From assembly GCF_037969875.1 (NCBI RefSeq), contig NZ_CP150218.1, positions 4,960,001 through 5,024,000 of the forward strand: DNA of 64,000 nt, in the 5' to 3' direction. Of the stretch, positions 1 to 8,698 are shown one piece after another; the stretch's first letter is position 1, and the number at the start of each line of letters is the position of its first letter. Made by a program: the position numbers and the translations under genes. The notes beneath the pieces were generated by a model. The model was given only the letters and a program-made list of their open reading frames with translations. It was not told the origin of the DNA and searched no databases. The stretch is from Paenibacillus sp. FSL R7-0337 (lineage in GTDB: Bacteria; Bacillota; Bacilli; Paenibacillales; Paenibacillaceae).

Positions 1-789
1 TATACCTTTGCGACACCTATCCAGGAAGCCCCGGACCAGCAGGTGGATGGACGTCCGCTCGGTATCCCCGCGAAGGAAGAGGAGTGGCATGACGGCTGCT
101 TCCGCATTCAGGGGGCTGTGGCCCAGTCGCTGAACGCTGTTTTTCACTCCAGGTGGCTGCTGCTCGGGGGAGATCACTTTGACCTTGCGTCACCCTTTTA
201 TCGTCCTGCGGTGGACTATGCGTTCGGGGAGGAGGAGTGTACGCTCTTCGCGAGCTTTCCCGGCAACCCGGTGAATCTGATTCAGCAATATATTCTGGAT
301 GTGATCACCTATGCAGCCGATGAGACCCTTATTGTGAATCCGTATCTGATCGATCAGGCCTTCTGGGACCGGCTGGGTGAAGTGGGGCCGGAGCGTGCCT
401 GCCATCTCGTCATCTGTAATCCGCTGGAGGTTAATGACCATCCGACGAACCGGGCGGCGGTGCGCAGCAACATGTATGTTCCCTTTTGTAACGGCGTATC
501 CTTCTATGATTATAGTGCGACTGAACGCTTCTCCCACTGGAAAATCATCTACGACCACAGAGCGCAGGCGGTATTTCACGGCTCGTATAATATTAATGAA
601 CGGAGTGCCTGCCATGATTACGAGCTGGGCCTGCTGGTGAAGGGCAGAGATCTCGCGGAGAAGGTGAAGCGCATGATTGATTATGACCTCAGCGTCTCCC
701 GTAAGATCAAAGGCAAACACGAGTTCTTCAAGCATCCCTGGCTGCATCCCAGCACGTATCTGAATAAAGCAACGCAGAACTACACCTGA
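1..789 (+). CDS. Phospholipase D-like (cardiolipin synthase-type) protein, 3' part
   Basis: The reading frame is open from the first base, so the gene starts before the window; the GTG at 43 is internal. The visible C-terminal half has a PLD-fold pattern. A WHDGCFRIQG segment is followed by a region resembling the inter-domain strand of cardiolipin synthases, then a second HKD-like motif: HWK, an Asp four residues later, and GSYNINERS. The Lys-Asp spacing is one residue shorter than the canonical HxKx4D. PLD enzymes transfer phosphatidyl groups, or hydrolyse phosphodiesters, through a His nucleophile; here membrane phospholipid is the likely substrate. The first HKD motif is outside the window, so activity and exact subfamily cannot be judged. 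Confidence 0.75.
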   Translation, partial: YTFATPIQEAPDQQVDGRPLGIPAKEEEWHDGCFRIQGAVAQSLNAVFHSRWLLLGGDHFDLASPFYRPAVDYAFGEEECTLFASFPGNPVNLIQQYILDVITYAADETLIVNPYLIDQAFWDRLGEVGPERACHLVICNPLEVNDHPTNRAAVRSNMYVPFCNGVSFYDYSATERFSHWKIIYDHRAQAVFHGSYNINERSACHDYELGLLVKGRDLAEKVKRMIDYDLSVSRKIKGKHEFFKHPWLHPSTYLNKATQNYT

Positions 790-856
790 TATCCTCTCCG
801 GCGTCCGGTCATGTATAATGGCGATATACCAATGAACGAAGATGGAGCTAATGAAG

Positions 857-1237
857 ATGAACATACACATTCTTGGACAAGGTCCCCGGACCGGGGAAAT
901 CAGATTCGCGGCAGCAGAATGGGGGGAAGCCAGAGCCATCTGGTGCGGGCCGCCTGTACAGACGGGAGAGGTCTGGGAAGCTGAATGGGAGCTGCCGGCG
1001 CTGTTCATGAGCTGGGTCGATATTGTGCCGGCTCCCGGAGGTGCCTTTGGCCTGCGTATCGAAGGGGACATGGTTATCCTGACGGGCGTGCTGGAAAATA
1101 TAGAGGAGGACGGCGCGGGTTATCTGCGGATCGGCCGCGACCTGATCATGTTCGAATGCCTGGGCGAACCCATGGCGCTGGGCGGGTTCGTTGAGCTGAG
1201 GACCCGTGAAGTGAGGCTGTATCCCGTGAATCTGTAA
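857..1237 (+). CDS. Small hypothetical protein, acidic, unknown function
   Basis: This frame encodes about 126 residues from ATG 857, which has GGAG nine bases upstream; in-frame ATGs at 842 and 851 are possible, but the ribosome site lies inside or against them. There is no signal peptide and no clear membrane segment. The protein is rich in Gly, Glu and Trp, and the order of short hydrophobic stretches suggests a small beta-barrel or beta-sandwich, which is inference only. A TATAAT hexamer at 814-819 may be its -10 box. I do not recognise the family. It is flanked by the PLD-like gene and the ArsR regulator on the same strand, with gaps suggesting its own transcript. Confidence 0.6.
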   Translation: MNIHILGQGPRTGEIRFAAAEWGEARAIWCGPPVQTGEVWEAEWELPALFMSWVDIVPAPGGAFGLRIEGDMVILTGVLENIEEDGAGYLRIGRDLIMFECLGEPMALGGFVELRTREVRLYPVNL

Positions 1238-1353
1238 GGGCCGCAGGGCACCCGGCTTACGAACGATTTCCTGCCCCGGCATAGCCACCTTCAGGCAAAT
1301 GCGCTAATATAATATAGATTGAAACAAGTAACAGCATAAGGAGCAGAAATCTG

Positions 1354-1680
1354 ATGAACAGCGATATTCAACAATTTAAGACGGAATTCTTCAAGGCGCT
1401 GGCTCACCCGATGCGGATTCGGATTCTGGAGTTGCTTAGCGAAGGCGAGAAGAATGTGAACGAGCTGCAGGCGATTCTGGGCTCCGAAGGCTCTGCGGTA
1501 TCCCAGCAGCTGGCCGTCCTCCGGGCCAAAAATGTGGTCACCAGCGTCAAGGAAGGGACCACTGTCATCTATGCCCTCCGTGATCCTCTGATCAAGGAGC
1601 TTCTGGCTGTAGCCAGGCAGATTTTCGACAATCATCTGGTGAGTACCATTTCCCTGCTCGAAGGCATCCGCAGCGAATAA
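1354..1680 (+). CDS. ArsR-family transcriptional regulator
   Basis: This 108-residue winged-helix protein has the ArsR signature: FFKALAHPMRIRILELL at the N-terminus, a recognition region around SAVSQQLAVLRAKNVV, and the wing KEGTTVIYAL. It has no Cys at all, so it is not a classical thiol-ligand metal sensor; the signal could be an anion, redox state or another ligand. It sits 106 bases upstream of a SulP transporter on the same strand, an arrangement common in Firmicutes, so it probably represses that transporter. TATAAT at 1308-1313 is a plausible -10, and AGGAGCAGAAATCTG precedes ATG 1354. Family is confident, ligand unknown. Confidence 0.92.
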   Translation: MNSDIQQFKTEFFKALAHPMRIRILELLSEGEKNVNELQAILGSEGSAVSQQLAVLRAKNVVTSVKEGTTVIYALRDPLIKELLAVARQIFDNHLVSTISLLEGIRSE

Positions 1681-1747
1681 CCCCGGCTTCCGGGGGCGGA
1701 TTACCCCGTTGACAAGAGCAGCGGGCAGGAGTAATGTGAGTATTATA

Positions 1748-1769
1748 TTCAAATAATCAGATATTTAGA
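1748..1769. promoter_or_regulatory. Possible ArsR-type operator upstream of sulP
   Basis: An imperfect inverted repeat, TTCAAATA then six bases then TATTTAGA, lies about 20 bases before the SulP start codon. AT-rich ATTCAAATA-type inverted repeats are typical of ArsR/SmtB operators, and the arsR-like gene is immediately upstream. The match is by eye and one arm has two mismatches. Confidence 0.4.
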
Positions 1770-1786
1770 GAAAAGAAGGTTATAGG

Positions 1787-3565
1787 ATGACAGGGTGGGG
1801 CCGTTTCAAAGGCTATAACATTGCTTCGCTGCGCAAGGATATCATTTCAGGGACAATCGTCGGCGTTATTGCCATCCCTCTCGGGATGGCATTTGCTATT
1901 GCTTCCGGTGTGAAGCCGGAGTACGGAATTTATACAACCATTGTGGCCGGTATACTGATTTCCTTATTCGGCGGGTCCAGGTTCCAGATTGGCGGGCCTA
2001 CGGGTGCATTCATTCCTATTTTGTTCGCCATTGCGATGCAGTACGGGTATGAGAATCTGCTGATTGCCGGAATGATGGCCGGGGTAATTCTTGTCTTGAT
2101 GGGTGTTCTGCGGCTGGGGGTATTGATTAAGTTCATTCCGAAGCCGGTGACTATTGGTTTTACGGCCGGGATTGCCGTTATTATTTTCAGCGGGCAGATT
2201 GCGAACTTCCTTGGCCTGAGGGATATGAAGCGGCATGAAAGCTTTATCGACAATATGAAGGAGATCGGGGCGCATCTCTCCACAATCAATCTGTATAGCA
2301 TTCTGACTGCGGGAGTATGTCTCGCCGTAGTGGTGCTGGGGTTGAAATTTGCTCCGAAGGTGCCGGGTTCTCTGATCGGACTGTTGTGTGCTACGGTTAT
2401 CGCTGCCCTGTTCTTCAGCGGCAAGGTGACGACCATCGGCTCTGCCTACGGAGATATTCCGAATACACTCCCTAGCTTTCACTTCCCGGTCATTACATGG
2501 GAGAAAATCAAGCTGCTGATCCGTCCGGCCTTTGTCATTGCACTGCTGGGGGCCATTGAGTCGCTGCTCTCCGCAGTCGTGGCCGACGGCATGTCGGGCA
2601 GCCGCCATGACAGCAACCGGGAGCTGATCGGTCAGGGGGTCGCCAATATCGCTGCGCCGTTGTTCGGCGGGATACCGGCTACCGGCGCGATTGCCAGAAC
2701 CGCCACCAATATCCGCAGCGGCGCCGCGTCCCCGCTCTCCGGGATCATTCACGGTGTAGTGGTGTTCCTGATCCTGCTGCTGTTCGCCCCGTACGCCTCC
2801 AGCATTCCGCTGGCAGCGATGGCCCCGATTCTGATGGTCGTAGCCTGGAATATGAGTGAACGCAAGGAATTCCTTCATCTTCTGAAGCTGAAGACCGGGG
2901 ATTCGCTGGTGCTGGCGATTACCTTCCTGCTGACGGTATTCGCCGATCTGACCGTGGCGGTAGAGGTGGGGCTGATCCTGGCCGTTGTCCTCTTCGTCAA
3001 GCGTATGGGCGAGGTACACAGAATCTCCAAGGTGCTGCCTGACCCGTCTTCCGTCAAGGTCGAGGCCCATATGGTAACCGAGAGCCACGACTGTCCGCAG
3101 ATCGGAATCTACAATGTGGAGGGACCGCTGTTCTTCGGAGCCGCTTACCGCTTCGACCACACCATGCCCGAGCTCGGCCCGGATCAGCCTAAGCTTATCC
3201 TGCTGCGCATGGGCAAGGTGCCGCTGATGGATACGACAGGCGAGGCCAATCTGGCAGCGCTGGTGAAGGACCTGCAGGCGGCAGGCGGCAGGCTGATGAT
3301 CTCAGGCATCCAGAGCCAACCGCTTGAGCTGCTCAAGAGAACAGGACTGTATGACCGGATCGGTGCCTCCCAGTTCTATGATCATACCGGCGAAGCGATC
3401 AATGATGCGCTGGGCAGCGTGAACCCCAGCCGTTGCCGGGGCTGCACACATGCGGCCTTCAGAGAATGCAGCGCCCTCTCGGGGCTGGAGGAATCCTCAT
3501 CGCGCAGCGCGGCCTTCAAGGGCCGCACTCCGGCGGTGGCCCGCAAGCTGAGCGGCGGGGTATAA
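1787..3565 (+). CDS. SulP-family inorganic anion transporter with STAS domain
   Basis: The 592-residue product is a SulP/SLC26 secondary transporter of the plasma membrane for sulfate, bicarbonate or related anions. Residues 1 to about 405 form a long series of hydrophobic helices with the family motifs near the start (DIISGTIVGVIAIPLGMAFA) and the GGSRFQIGGPTGAF loop. Residues about 430-550 form the cytosolic STAS domain, ending LELLKRTGLYDRIG. The last ~45 residues add a Cys-containing tail (CRGCTHAAFREC) beyond the STAS domain, which is unusual and could bind metal. AAGAAGG precedes ATG 1787. The upstream ArsR gene is the likely regulator. The substrate cannot be read from sequence. Confidence 0.93.
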   Translation: MTGWGRFKGYNIASLRKDIISGTIVGVIAIPLGMAFAIASGVKPEYGIYTTIVAGILISLFGGSRFQIGGPTGAFIPILFAIAMQYGYENLLIAGMMAGVILVLMGVLRLGVLIKFIPKPVTIGFTAGIAVIIFSGQIANFLGLRDMKRHESFIDNMKEIGAHLSTINLYSILTAGVCLAVVVLGLKFAPKVPGSLIGLLCATVIAALFFSGKVTTIGSAYGDIPNTLPSFHFPVITWEKIKLLIRPAFVIALLGAIESLLSAVVADGMSGSRHDSNRELIGQGVANIAAPLFGGIPATGAIARTATNIRSGAASPLSGIIHGVVVFLILLLFAPYASSIPLAAMAPILMVVAWNMSERKEFLHLLKLKTGDSLVLAITFLLTVFADLTVAVEVGLILAVVLFVKRMGEVHRISKVLPDPSSVKVEAHMVTESHDCPQIGIYNVEGPLFFGAAYRFDHTMPELGPDQPKLILLRMGKVPLMDTTGEANLAALVKDLQAAGGRLMISGIQSQPLELLKRTGLYDRIGASQFYDHTGEAINDALGSVNPSRCRGCTHAAFRECSALSGLEESSSRSAAFKGRTPAVARKLSGGV

Positions 3566-3579
3566 CCCTTGTAATCCGG

Positions 3580-3647
3580 ACAAAGAAATCGCCTTTTTGG
3601 TAAAATGGAGGGTCCGCCTTCCATCCCAAAAGGAGCGATTTCTTTGT
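3580..3647. repeat. Dispersed palindromic element, copy 1
   Basis: A 68-bp imperfect palindrome begins ACAAAGAAATCGC and ends GCGATTTCTTTGT, around a core ATGGAGGGTCCGCCTTCCAT. A second copy, in inverted orientation, is at 30952-31016. It lies 15 bases after the SulP stop codon, so its stem could also act as a terminator. Confidence 0.75.
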
Positions 3648-3774
3648 CGTTTACTATAACATGTCCCCGCTTTATCCTATATTATCCTAAATCTCCTGCG
3701 TGCAGAATCATATCGACCAGACCTGGGAAACGTGTATTTAAGTCATCACTACAGAAAATTCAGGAGGTAACAAA

Positions 3775-4203
3775 ATGTCTAACACAACAAATGCCGGTAA
3801 TACCACTAACGCTCAACACACGGATAAGAACATAACCATGTTAAATAACTATTTCCGTTTGTATGATGCCTCTCGCACCGACGATCGGGCTATGCACGAC
3901 TTGTTGTCACTGTTCACGCAGGATGCTGAAATTGTGTCGGGCGGGAGAAGCCGCACAGGATTCGAGGTAGTGATTAAGACTTTTTATGAACACAACAAAG
4001 ACATTAAACATATGTGGGACGCATGGGTACTTCAGCCTGACGGCAGCTACCTGACCAACTGGGCAGTATGCGGACAAGCTGCCGATGGCACGGTCTATGC
4101 GAAGGCGGGTATAGATATTATGCATGTGAATGATATGGGGCAGATTACGTATCTGAAGAACGTGCAGACGACTGAGGATGAGTACAGTGAATATATTTCG
4201 TAA
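3775..4203 (+). CDS. NTF2-like / SnoaL-type fold protein
   Basis: The 142-residue protein has a Thr/Asn-rich N-terminal 20 residues followed by a single cone-shaped NTF2-like domain: a helical NNYFRLYDASRTDDRAMHDLLSLFTQDAEIVSGG start, then alternating strands ending DMGQITYLKNVQT. Such domains act as small cyclases, isomerases, dehydratases or simply ligand pockets; the function here is open. The start is set by AGGAGGTAACAAA before ATG 3775. It stands alone between a palindromic repeat and a strong terminator, so it is probably monocistronic. Its lower GC than the neighbouring genes may hint at separate origin. Confidence 0.8.
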   Translation: MSNTTNAGNTTNAQHTDKNITMLNNYFRLYDASRTDDRAMHDLLSLFTQDAEIVSGGRSRTGFEVVIKTFYEHNKDIKHMWDAWVLQPDGSYLTNWAVCGQAADGTVYAKAGIDIMHVNDMGQITYLKNVQTTEDEYSEYIS

Positions 4204-4277
4204 GCGAAAAGTAATTCATATGAGGGTTACTGCATAAGCCTACGGTTAGGCAGTAACGAACCGGCTCAAAGCAAAAA

Positions 4278-4320
4278 CCGGCGGGGAATTTACAGACGTA
4301 AATTTCCCGTCGGTTTTATT
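4278..4320 (+). terminator. Rho-independent terminator after NTF2-like gene
   Basis: The stem CCGGCGGGGAATTTAC pairs with GTAAATTTCCCGTCGG and is followed by TTTTATT. Confidence 0.85.
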
Positions 4321-4321
4321 A

Positions 4322-4420
4322 AAATATAAGAACTTATATGTTGCACACGATAACTTATCCTTCTATTTCTCGCTGAAACGGTACCGTCCTTTAAAAGGAC
4401 GGCGAAGCCGTTTCCACTTG
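4322..4420. repeat. Dispersed ~99-bp nested-hairpin repeat, copy A
   Basis: The element starts AAATATAAGAA and ends CCACTTG. Its right half folds into a nested hairpin: outer arms GAAACGG (4375-4381) and CCGTTTC (4408-4414), inner arms CCGTCCTTT and AAAAGGACGG. A same-length, near-identical copy lies at 5778-5876. The 4204-4547 gap holds only this element, the preceding terminator and a short direct repeat (TGAACCCTCCC twice). Confidence 0.85.
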
Positions 4421-4547
4421 TGTCTTGTCCACTTGTCACCGGATATCCCGTGAACCCTCCCGTTGAACCCTCCCATATTGGACACTCCTGCCCCATATTT
4501 GTACAATTACATAAATGGACTATATCAAGGTAAGGAGATTATCCTTC

Positions 4548-5255
4548 ATGAAAGAACTGAATTACACCAAGGTCTTCATCCTTCTGGCTGCTATGACGGC
4601 GGCAACGCTGGCGGTATACCGCGTAGTTTCGCGGCAGACGGATACGTTCTATGCCTTTCTGATCTGGAATCTGTTTCTGGCCTGGGTGCCGTTCTTCTTC
4701 TCCATGGCCGCGCATGAGCTGGATAAGCGGAAGATCGGGGGGCTGCTGATTCTGCCGCTGGGCGTTGCCTGGCTGCTGTTTTTTCCGAATGCGCCTTATA
4801 TTATGACCGATCTGATTCATCTGACCGTCCGCAAAAGCAAGTATATCGTCGGCGGAACGATCCAGAACCGATACTGGTATGATCTGACCACCCTCCTCCT
4901 GTTCACCTGGAGCGGCTGGCTGACCGGATTCTTCTCCCTGTACCAGTTCCAGCACGTGATATACCGGAAAAGCAACATGCTGCTCTCGTGGGTCTTCGTC
5001 CTGTTCGCCTGTGTTATGGGCGGCTACGGCGTCCTGCTCGGCAGAGTCTACCGGCTGAACAGCTGGGATGTGCTGACGGACCGCCATCAGCTGTACCGGC
5101 TGGTCATGGACAGCCTGAACCGGCAGTCTGTGTTCTTCAGCCTGTTCATCGCTTTTGTCCTGCTGGTGATCTATGCCACGATGTATTGCCTGCTGAACGG
5201 GCTGGGGGGCGGGAGCCGCAGGAGTTATTCCGAGAGCCGGAGGAAGATAGGTTAA
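4548..5255 (+). CDS. DUF1361 integral membrane protein
   Basis: From ATG 4548, preceded by AAGGAG ten bases upstream, the product is 235 residues with six or more hydrophobic helices. It has the DUF1361 landmarks: a WNLFLAWVPFFFS segment, the WLLFFPNAPYIMTDLIHL motif, and a W-D pair in RYWYDLTTLLLFTWSGW. The family is of unknown function in the cytoplasmic membrane. An upstream ATG at 4515 lacks a ribosome site. Its stop overlaps by four bases the stop of the convergent alkyltransferase-like gene. Confidence 0.88.
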   Translation: MKELNYTKVFILLAAMTAATLAVYRVVSRQTDTFYAFLIWNLFLAWVPFFFSMAAHELDKRKIGGLLILPLGVAWLLFFPNAPYIMTDLIHLTVRKSKYIVGGTIQNRYWYDLTTLLLFTWSGWLTGFFSLYQFQHVIYRKSNMLLSWVFVLFACVMGGYGVLLGRVYRLNSWDVLTDRHQLYRLVMDSLNRQSVFFSLFIAFVLLVIYATMYCLLNGLGGGSRRSYSESRRKIG

Positions 5256-5617
5256 ATGTCCTCCTCATCGCCGAGTTCAGGCGGAAGCTCCATGTCCATC
5301 TCTAGCTCAGGAGCCGGAACATATTGGTAGCGCTCCAGGTCAACCATGCCCCGTTCATCGAAGCTAACGCCCTCTCCGGTTAAGTACAGCTGCTGCAGGG
5401 AGGCGGACTCGTCTTCGGTGAGCGAGATCATGCCTTTGGCGTTGATAACCCTGTGCCACGGCAGCTTGTACTTCCTGCTCATGGAGTGCAGAATGCGCAC
5501 GACCTGCCGTGCTGCCCGGGGGCTTCCGGCCGCCCGGGCAATTCCGCCGTAGGTCATGACGGAGCCTTCCGGAATCGATTGAATGATGAGGATAACTTTT
5601 CGTGTGAATGGTGTCAT
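5252..5617 (-). CDS. Alkyltransferase-like (ATL) DNA repair protein
   Basis: The 121-residue protein matches the DNA-binding half of O6-alkylguanine-DNA alkyltransferase: IPEGSVMTYGGIARAAG, the Arg-finger region SPRAARQV, and the active-site strip LPWHRVINAKG. The reactive Cys of PCHRV is Trp54 here, the defining feature of ATL proteins. ATLs cannot transfer alkyl groups; they bind O6-alkylguanine, flip it, and recruit nucleotide excision repair. Length fits a stand-alone ATL plus an acidic C-terminal tail. AAGGAGC precedes the start. Convergent with DUF1361. Confidence 0.92.
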   Translation of the reverse strand: MTPFTRKVILIIQSIPEGSVMTYGGIARAAGSPRAARQVVRILHSMSRKYKLPWHRVINAKGMISLTEDESASLQQLYLTGEGVSFDERGMVDLERYQYVPAPELEMDMELPPELGDEEDI

Positions 5618-5777
5618 CTTGCGGGCTCCTTTAAATTCTCATTCTGTAACAATACTATTCTAACCATAACATAAAGCGACTGCTGCAAGGAGCATTGGCA
5701 CTAGTCCAGCAGTAACTGACAATCTCATACGAAGCTTGGCCTCAGCCGGCCCCTCTGTTACAGAGCGGGCTTATTTG

Positions 5778-5876
5778 AAATATAAGAATGTATAGGTTTC
5801 ACGCTATACATTATCCTTCTATTTCTCGCTGAAACGGTACCGTCCTTTTAAAGGACGGCAATGCCGTTTCCACTTG
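5778..5876. repeat. Dispersed ~99-bp nested-hairpin repeat, copy B
   Basis: Same length and orientation as the copy at 4322-4420, with a long identical block from TTATCCTTCTATTTCTCGC through the hairpin. It lies in the 5618-5993 intergenic region, 117 bases before the germination operon start, so it may sit in that operon's leader or promoter. The rest of the gap shows no gene. Confidence 0.85.
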
Positions 5877-5993
5877 CTGTGCCATTCAGGGGCCGGGCGG
5901 CTTCTGCTTCTCCTATCCAGCAAATTCTGGCGAATAGGAGTTAGAGAGACTGGGGATAATCAGAGCAATAGATCTCTGACAGGAGTGATAGCG

Positions 5994-7541
5994 GTGAAGA
6001 ACAAGCATTCTGCACTGAACAGTGAAGCTGCCGGTACCCTGTCCGCGCATCCTCCGCTAAGCCCTTCGCTGGAGGAGACGGTGGAACGGCTGCGGAAGAT
6101 TTTCAATAACGACGGGACACTGAGAGTAAGGATCATAGAGAACAGCCAGGGCGCTCCCGTCCGCTGCGGATTAATCTATGTCGATGGAATGGTGGACCGG
6201 AATCTGATTCAGACAGGGATCATCAAGCCGGTACTTGCTTACCAGCCCGCAGAAGAAGAGTATCGGGACCCCAAGGTTCTAATGGAAAGAATCCGGATGA
6301 CCGTTATTGATACGCCTGATGTCACGGCCACCGGGGAGCTGGAGGGATTGATCGGAGCGGTCGTCAGCGGGAAGGCGTTGCTGCTCCTGGATGGCTATGC
6401 CGGAGGGCTGGTTATCAATGTTCAGGGATGGGATTCCAGAGCGATAGAAGAGCCTACTACAGAAAAAGCAGTGCGCGGTCCCCGGGAGGGGTTCACCGAA
6501 TCGCTGCTTGTCAATCTGACCCTAATCCGCCGCAGAGTGCAGGACCCGGATCTGAAATTTGAATTCACGCAAATCGGAACACGCAGCAGGACACAGACCT
6601 GCATCTGCTATATGGAGGGCCTGGCCTCTCCTGCCATTATTAAGGAGCTGTATGACAGGCTGGAGAAGGTGGAGCTTGATCTGATTCTGGATACGGGTTA
6701 TTTGTCCGAGCTGATCCGTGACGAGCCGTATTCTCCGTTTGAAACTGTCGGAAATACCGAGCGGCCGGACACACTGGTAAGCAAAATCCTGGAGGGCCGG
6801 GTTGCGGTTCTTATCGAAGGCACCCCTTTTGCGCTGACTGTCCCTTATGTATTTGTAGAGAACTTCCAGGCCAGTGAGGATTATTATATAAATTATTATT
6901 TTGCATCGTTTAACCGTGTGCTTAGAGTGATGGGCGCCTTCATGTCGATCAGTATCCCGGCCGGTTATATTGCCCTCGTGACCTATGCCCAGGAGATGGT
7001 CCCCACTCTGTTGCTGCTAAGCATTGCGACTGCCAGGCAATCGGTGCCTTTTCCAACCATAGTTGAAGCCCTGCTTATGTTGACCATTTTCGAGGTGTTG
7101 CGGGAAGCGGGGGCGCGGATACCGACTTCGATTGGGCAGGCGGTAAGCATTGTCGGAGCGTTGGTGCTGGGTCAGGCTGCTGTGGATGCACGGATTGTCA
7201 GTGCGCCGATGGTCATCGTGGTGGGCTTGACAGGGATAACGACCCTGCTGAATCCAAGGCTGACCGGGCCGCTGATCATCGCCAGACTGGCGCTGCTGGG
7301 CGCCACCTTTTTCCTCGGTCTCTACGGATATTTCTTCGGTCTGCTCGGTCTGGTCATTCACCTGATGAGTCTGCGCTCCTTCGGGGTCTCTTACATGCTG
7401 GGAGTTGGCTCGATCCGCCCGCAGGATATTAAGGATACAACCATCCGTGCCCCCTGGTGGGATATGAATCTGCGGCCGGCGATGATTGGAATGCGCAACC
7501 GGAGACGGAAGCCGCCGAAAAGACCGGCGAAGCGGTCATGA
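5994..7541 (+). CDS. GerA-family spore germination protein, A subunit
   Basis: From GTG 5994 (CAGGAG eight bases upstream) the product is 515 residues, the usual size of GerAA/GerKA. A hydrophilic N-terminal domain (about 1-290) contains the family blocks GLIYVDGMVDRNLI, ALLLLDGYAGGLVINVQGWDSRAIEEP and PREGFTESLLVNLTLIRRR. A membrane domain (about 290-470) follows with several helices. The A subunit sits in the spore inner membrane and, with B and C, forms the germinant receptor and cation channel. An in-frame start at 5874 would fall in a repeat and lacks a ribosome site. First gene of a four-gene operon; the germinant is not predictable. Confidence 0.93.
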   Translation: MKNKHSALNSEAAGTLSAHPPLSPSLEETVERLRKIFNNDGTLRVRIIENSQGAPVRCGLIYVDGMVDRNLIQTGIIKPVLAYQPAEEEYRDPKVLMERIRMTVIDTPDVTATGELEGLIGAVVSGKALLLLDGYAGGLVINVQGWDSRAIEEPTTEKAVRGPREGFTESLLVNLTLIRRRVQDPDLKFEFTQIGTRSRTQTCICYMEGLASPAIIKELYDRLEKVELDLILDTGYLSELIRDEPYSPFETVGNTERPDTLVSKILEGRVAVLIEGTPFALTVPYVFVENFQASEDYYINYYFASFNRVLRVMGAFMSISIPAGYIALVTYAQEMVPTLLLLSIATARQSVPFPTIVEALLMLTIFEVLREAGARIPTSIGQAVSIVGALVLGQAAVDARIVSAPMVIVVGLTGITTLLNPRLTGPLIIARLALLGATFFLGLYGYFFGLLGLVIHLMSLRSFGVSYMLGVGSIRPQDIKDTTIRAPWWDMNLRPAMIGMRNRRRKPPKRPAKRS

Positions 7542-8695
7542 GATCCCTGCGAAGAGGGATCGCCTCTCTGATCTCACTACTGCTGCTGTTGAGCCTGGGA
7601 CTCACCGGCTGCTGGAATTATACCGAGGTGGATGATATGGCGATTGTAGCCGGGGTGGCCATTGACAAAGATGAGGATGGGAAGCTGTTGCTTACAGTAG
7701 AGATCGTAGATACTGGCGGGGCAGCCAACAAGGCTCAGGCGGGCTATAAAATGGTCAGCCTCAGCGGGAATACGATGTTTGAAATCGTCCGCAATATGAT
7801 CTCTATGACCGGCAAGAGGCTATTCTGGAGTCACGCCAAGGCAATAATCATCAGTGAGGAAGCCGCCAGAGAGGGGCTGGTGAAAGTCATTGACTGGTAC
7901 AGCCGGGACACGGAGACCCGTTCGGATGTGTTCATCTTCATATCAGGAGAGAAGACGGCCCGCGAGGTGCTCAATCTGAACAGTACCACAGAAGCGATTC
8001 TGTCTTTTGAATTAGCCCAGATGATGCATGACGAGAAGTATATGAACATCGCTCCGGCTGTGGAGATCTGGGATTTCATTGACAAGCTGGAGACTTCAGG
8101 GATTTATGCTACAGCCCCAATCATTCATATTCATCAGAAAAATGGTGAAAAGAGCGAAAGGGTGGCAGGCACCGCCGTATTCGTGAAGGACCGGATGGTG
8201 GGCAAACTGAGCGGCGATGAGACGAAGACGATGCTTATGATCAAAAATGTACTGCAAGGAGGGGTGCTGGTTGTGGATGATAAGCGGGGGAACCCGGCGT
8301 ATTCCCTGGAGATTGTCTCCAATCAGACCAAGCTGAAGCACCAAATGGTAAATGGCAGGCTCCAGATGGAGATTCGTACGGCAACCAAGACGGGGCTGGA
8401 TGAGGTGATGACCACGGACGGATTCTTAAAAAATGAGACTATTCATGATATTGAGCAACGGGCGGCTGAGCAGCTGCAGGCGGATATTCTTACGTTAGTT
8501 CATAAGATGCAGCAGCAATATGAAGCTGATATTTTTGGCTTTGGCGAGAGCCTGTACGAGAAGCAGCCCAAGCTCTGGGCGGAGCTGAAGGATCACTGGC
8601 CTGAGGTCTTTGCCGGTCTTGAAGTGAACGTCAAGTCCAAGGTGACGATACAGAGCAGTGCCAAGACATCGCGGGCCATCCGGCTGGGAGATTAA
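7538..8695 (+). CDS. Ger(x)C-family spore germination lipoprotein, C subunit
   Basis: ATG 7538 overlaps the A-subunit stop in an ATGA junction, indicating translational coupling. The 385-residue product begins with a lipoprotein signal ending LGLTGCWN, so Cys25 should be lipidated, placing it on the outer face of the spore inner membrane. The family pattern GCWN...VDDMAIVAGVAID follows, then the three-domain GerBC-type body, including EIVRNMISMTGKRLFWSHAK and a final VNVKSKVTIQSSA. GerC subunits are needed for germinant receptor assembly. The longer frame from 7457 would bury the signal peptide and is rejected. Confidence 0.92.
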   Translation: MRSLRRGIASLISLLLLLSLGLTGCWNYTEVDDMAIVAGVAIDKDEDGKLLLTVEIVDTGGAANKAQAGYKMVSLSGNTMFEIVRNMISMTGKRLFWSHAKAIIISEEAAREGLVKVIDWYSRDTETRSDVFIFISGEKTAREVLNLNSTTEAILSFELAQMMHDEKYMNIAPAVEIWDFIDKLETSGIYATAPIIHIHQKNGEKSERVAGTAVFVKDRMVGKLSGDETKTMLMIKNVLQGGVLVVDDKRGNPAYSLEIVSNQTKLKHQMVNGRLQMEIRTATKTGLDEVMTTDGFLKNETIHDIEQRAAEQLQADILTLVHKMQQQYEADIFGFGESLYEKQPKLWAELKDHWPEVFAGLEVNVKSKVTIQSSAKTSRAIRLGD

Positions 8696-8698
8696 GCT

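Noticed and set aside
190..1071. 293-codon minus-strand frame over the PLD-like gene end
   Set aside because: Spans two real plus-strand genes and has low-complexity, family-free sequence.
1964..3160. 398-codon frame opposite the SulP gene
   Set aside because: Antisense shadow rich in Gln/His/Arg, as expected from reversing hydrophobic codons.
5874..5993. Longer N-terminus for the germination A subunit starting at 5874
   Set aside because: It begins inside the dispersed repeat and lacks a ribosome site; GTG 5994 has one at ideal spacing and gives the normal family length.
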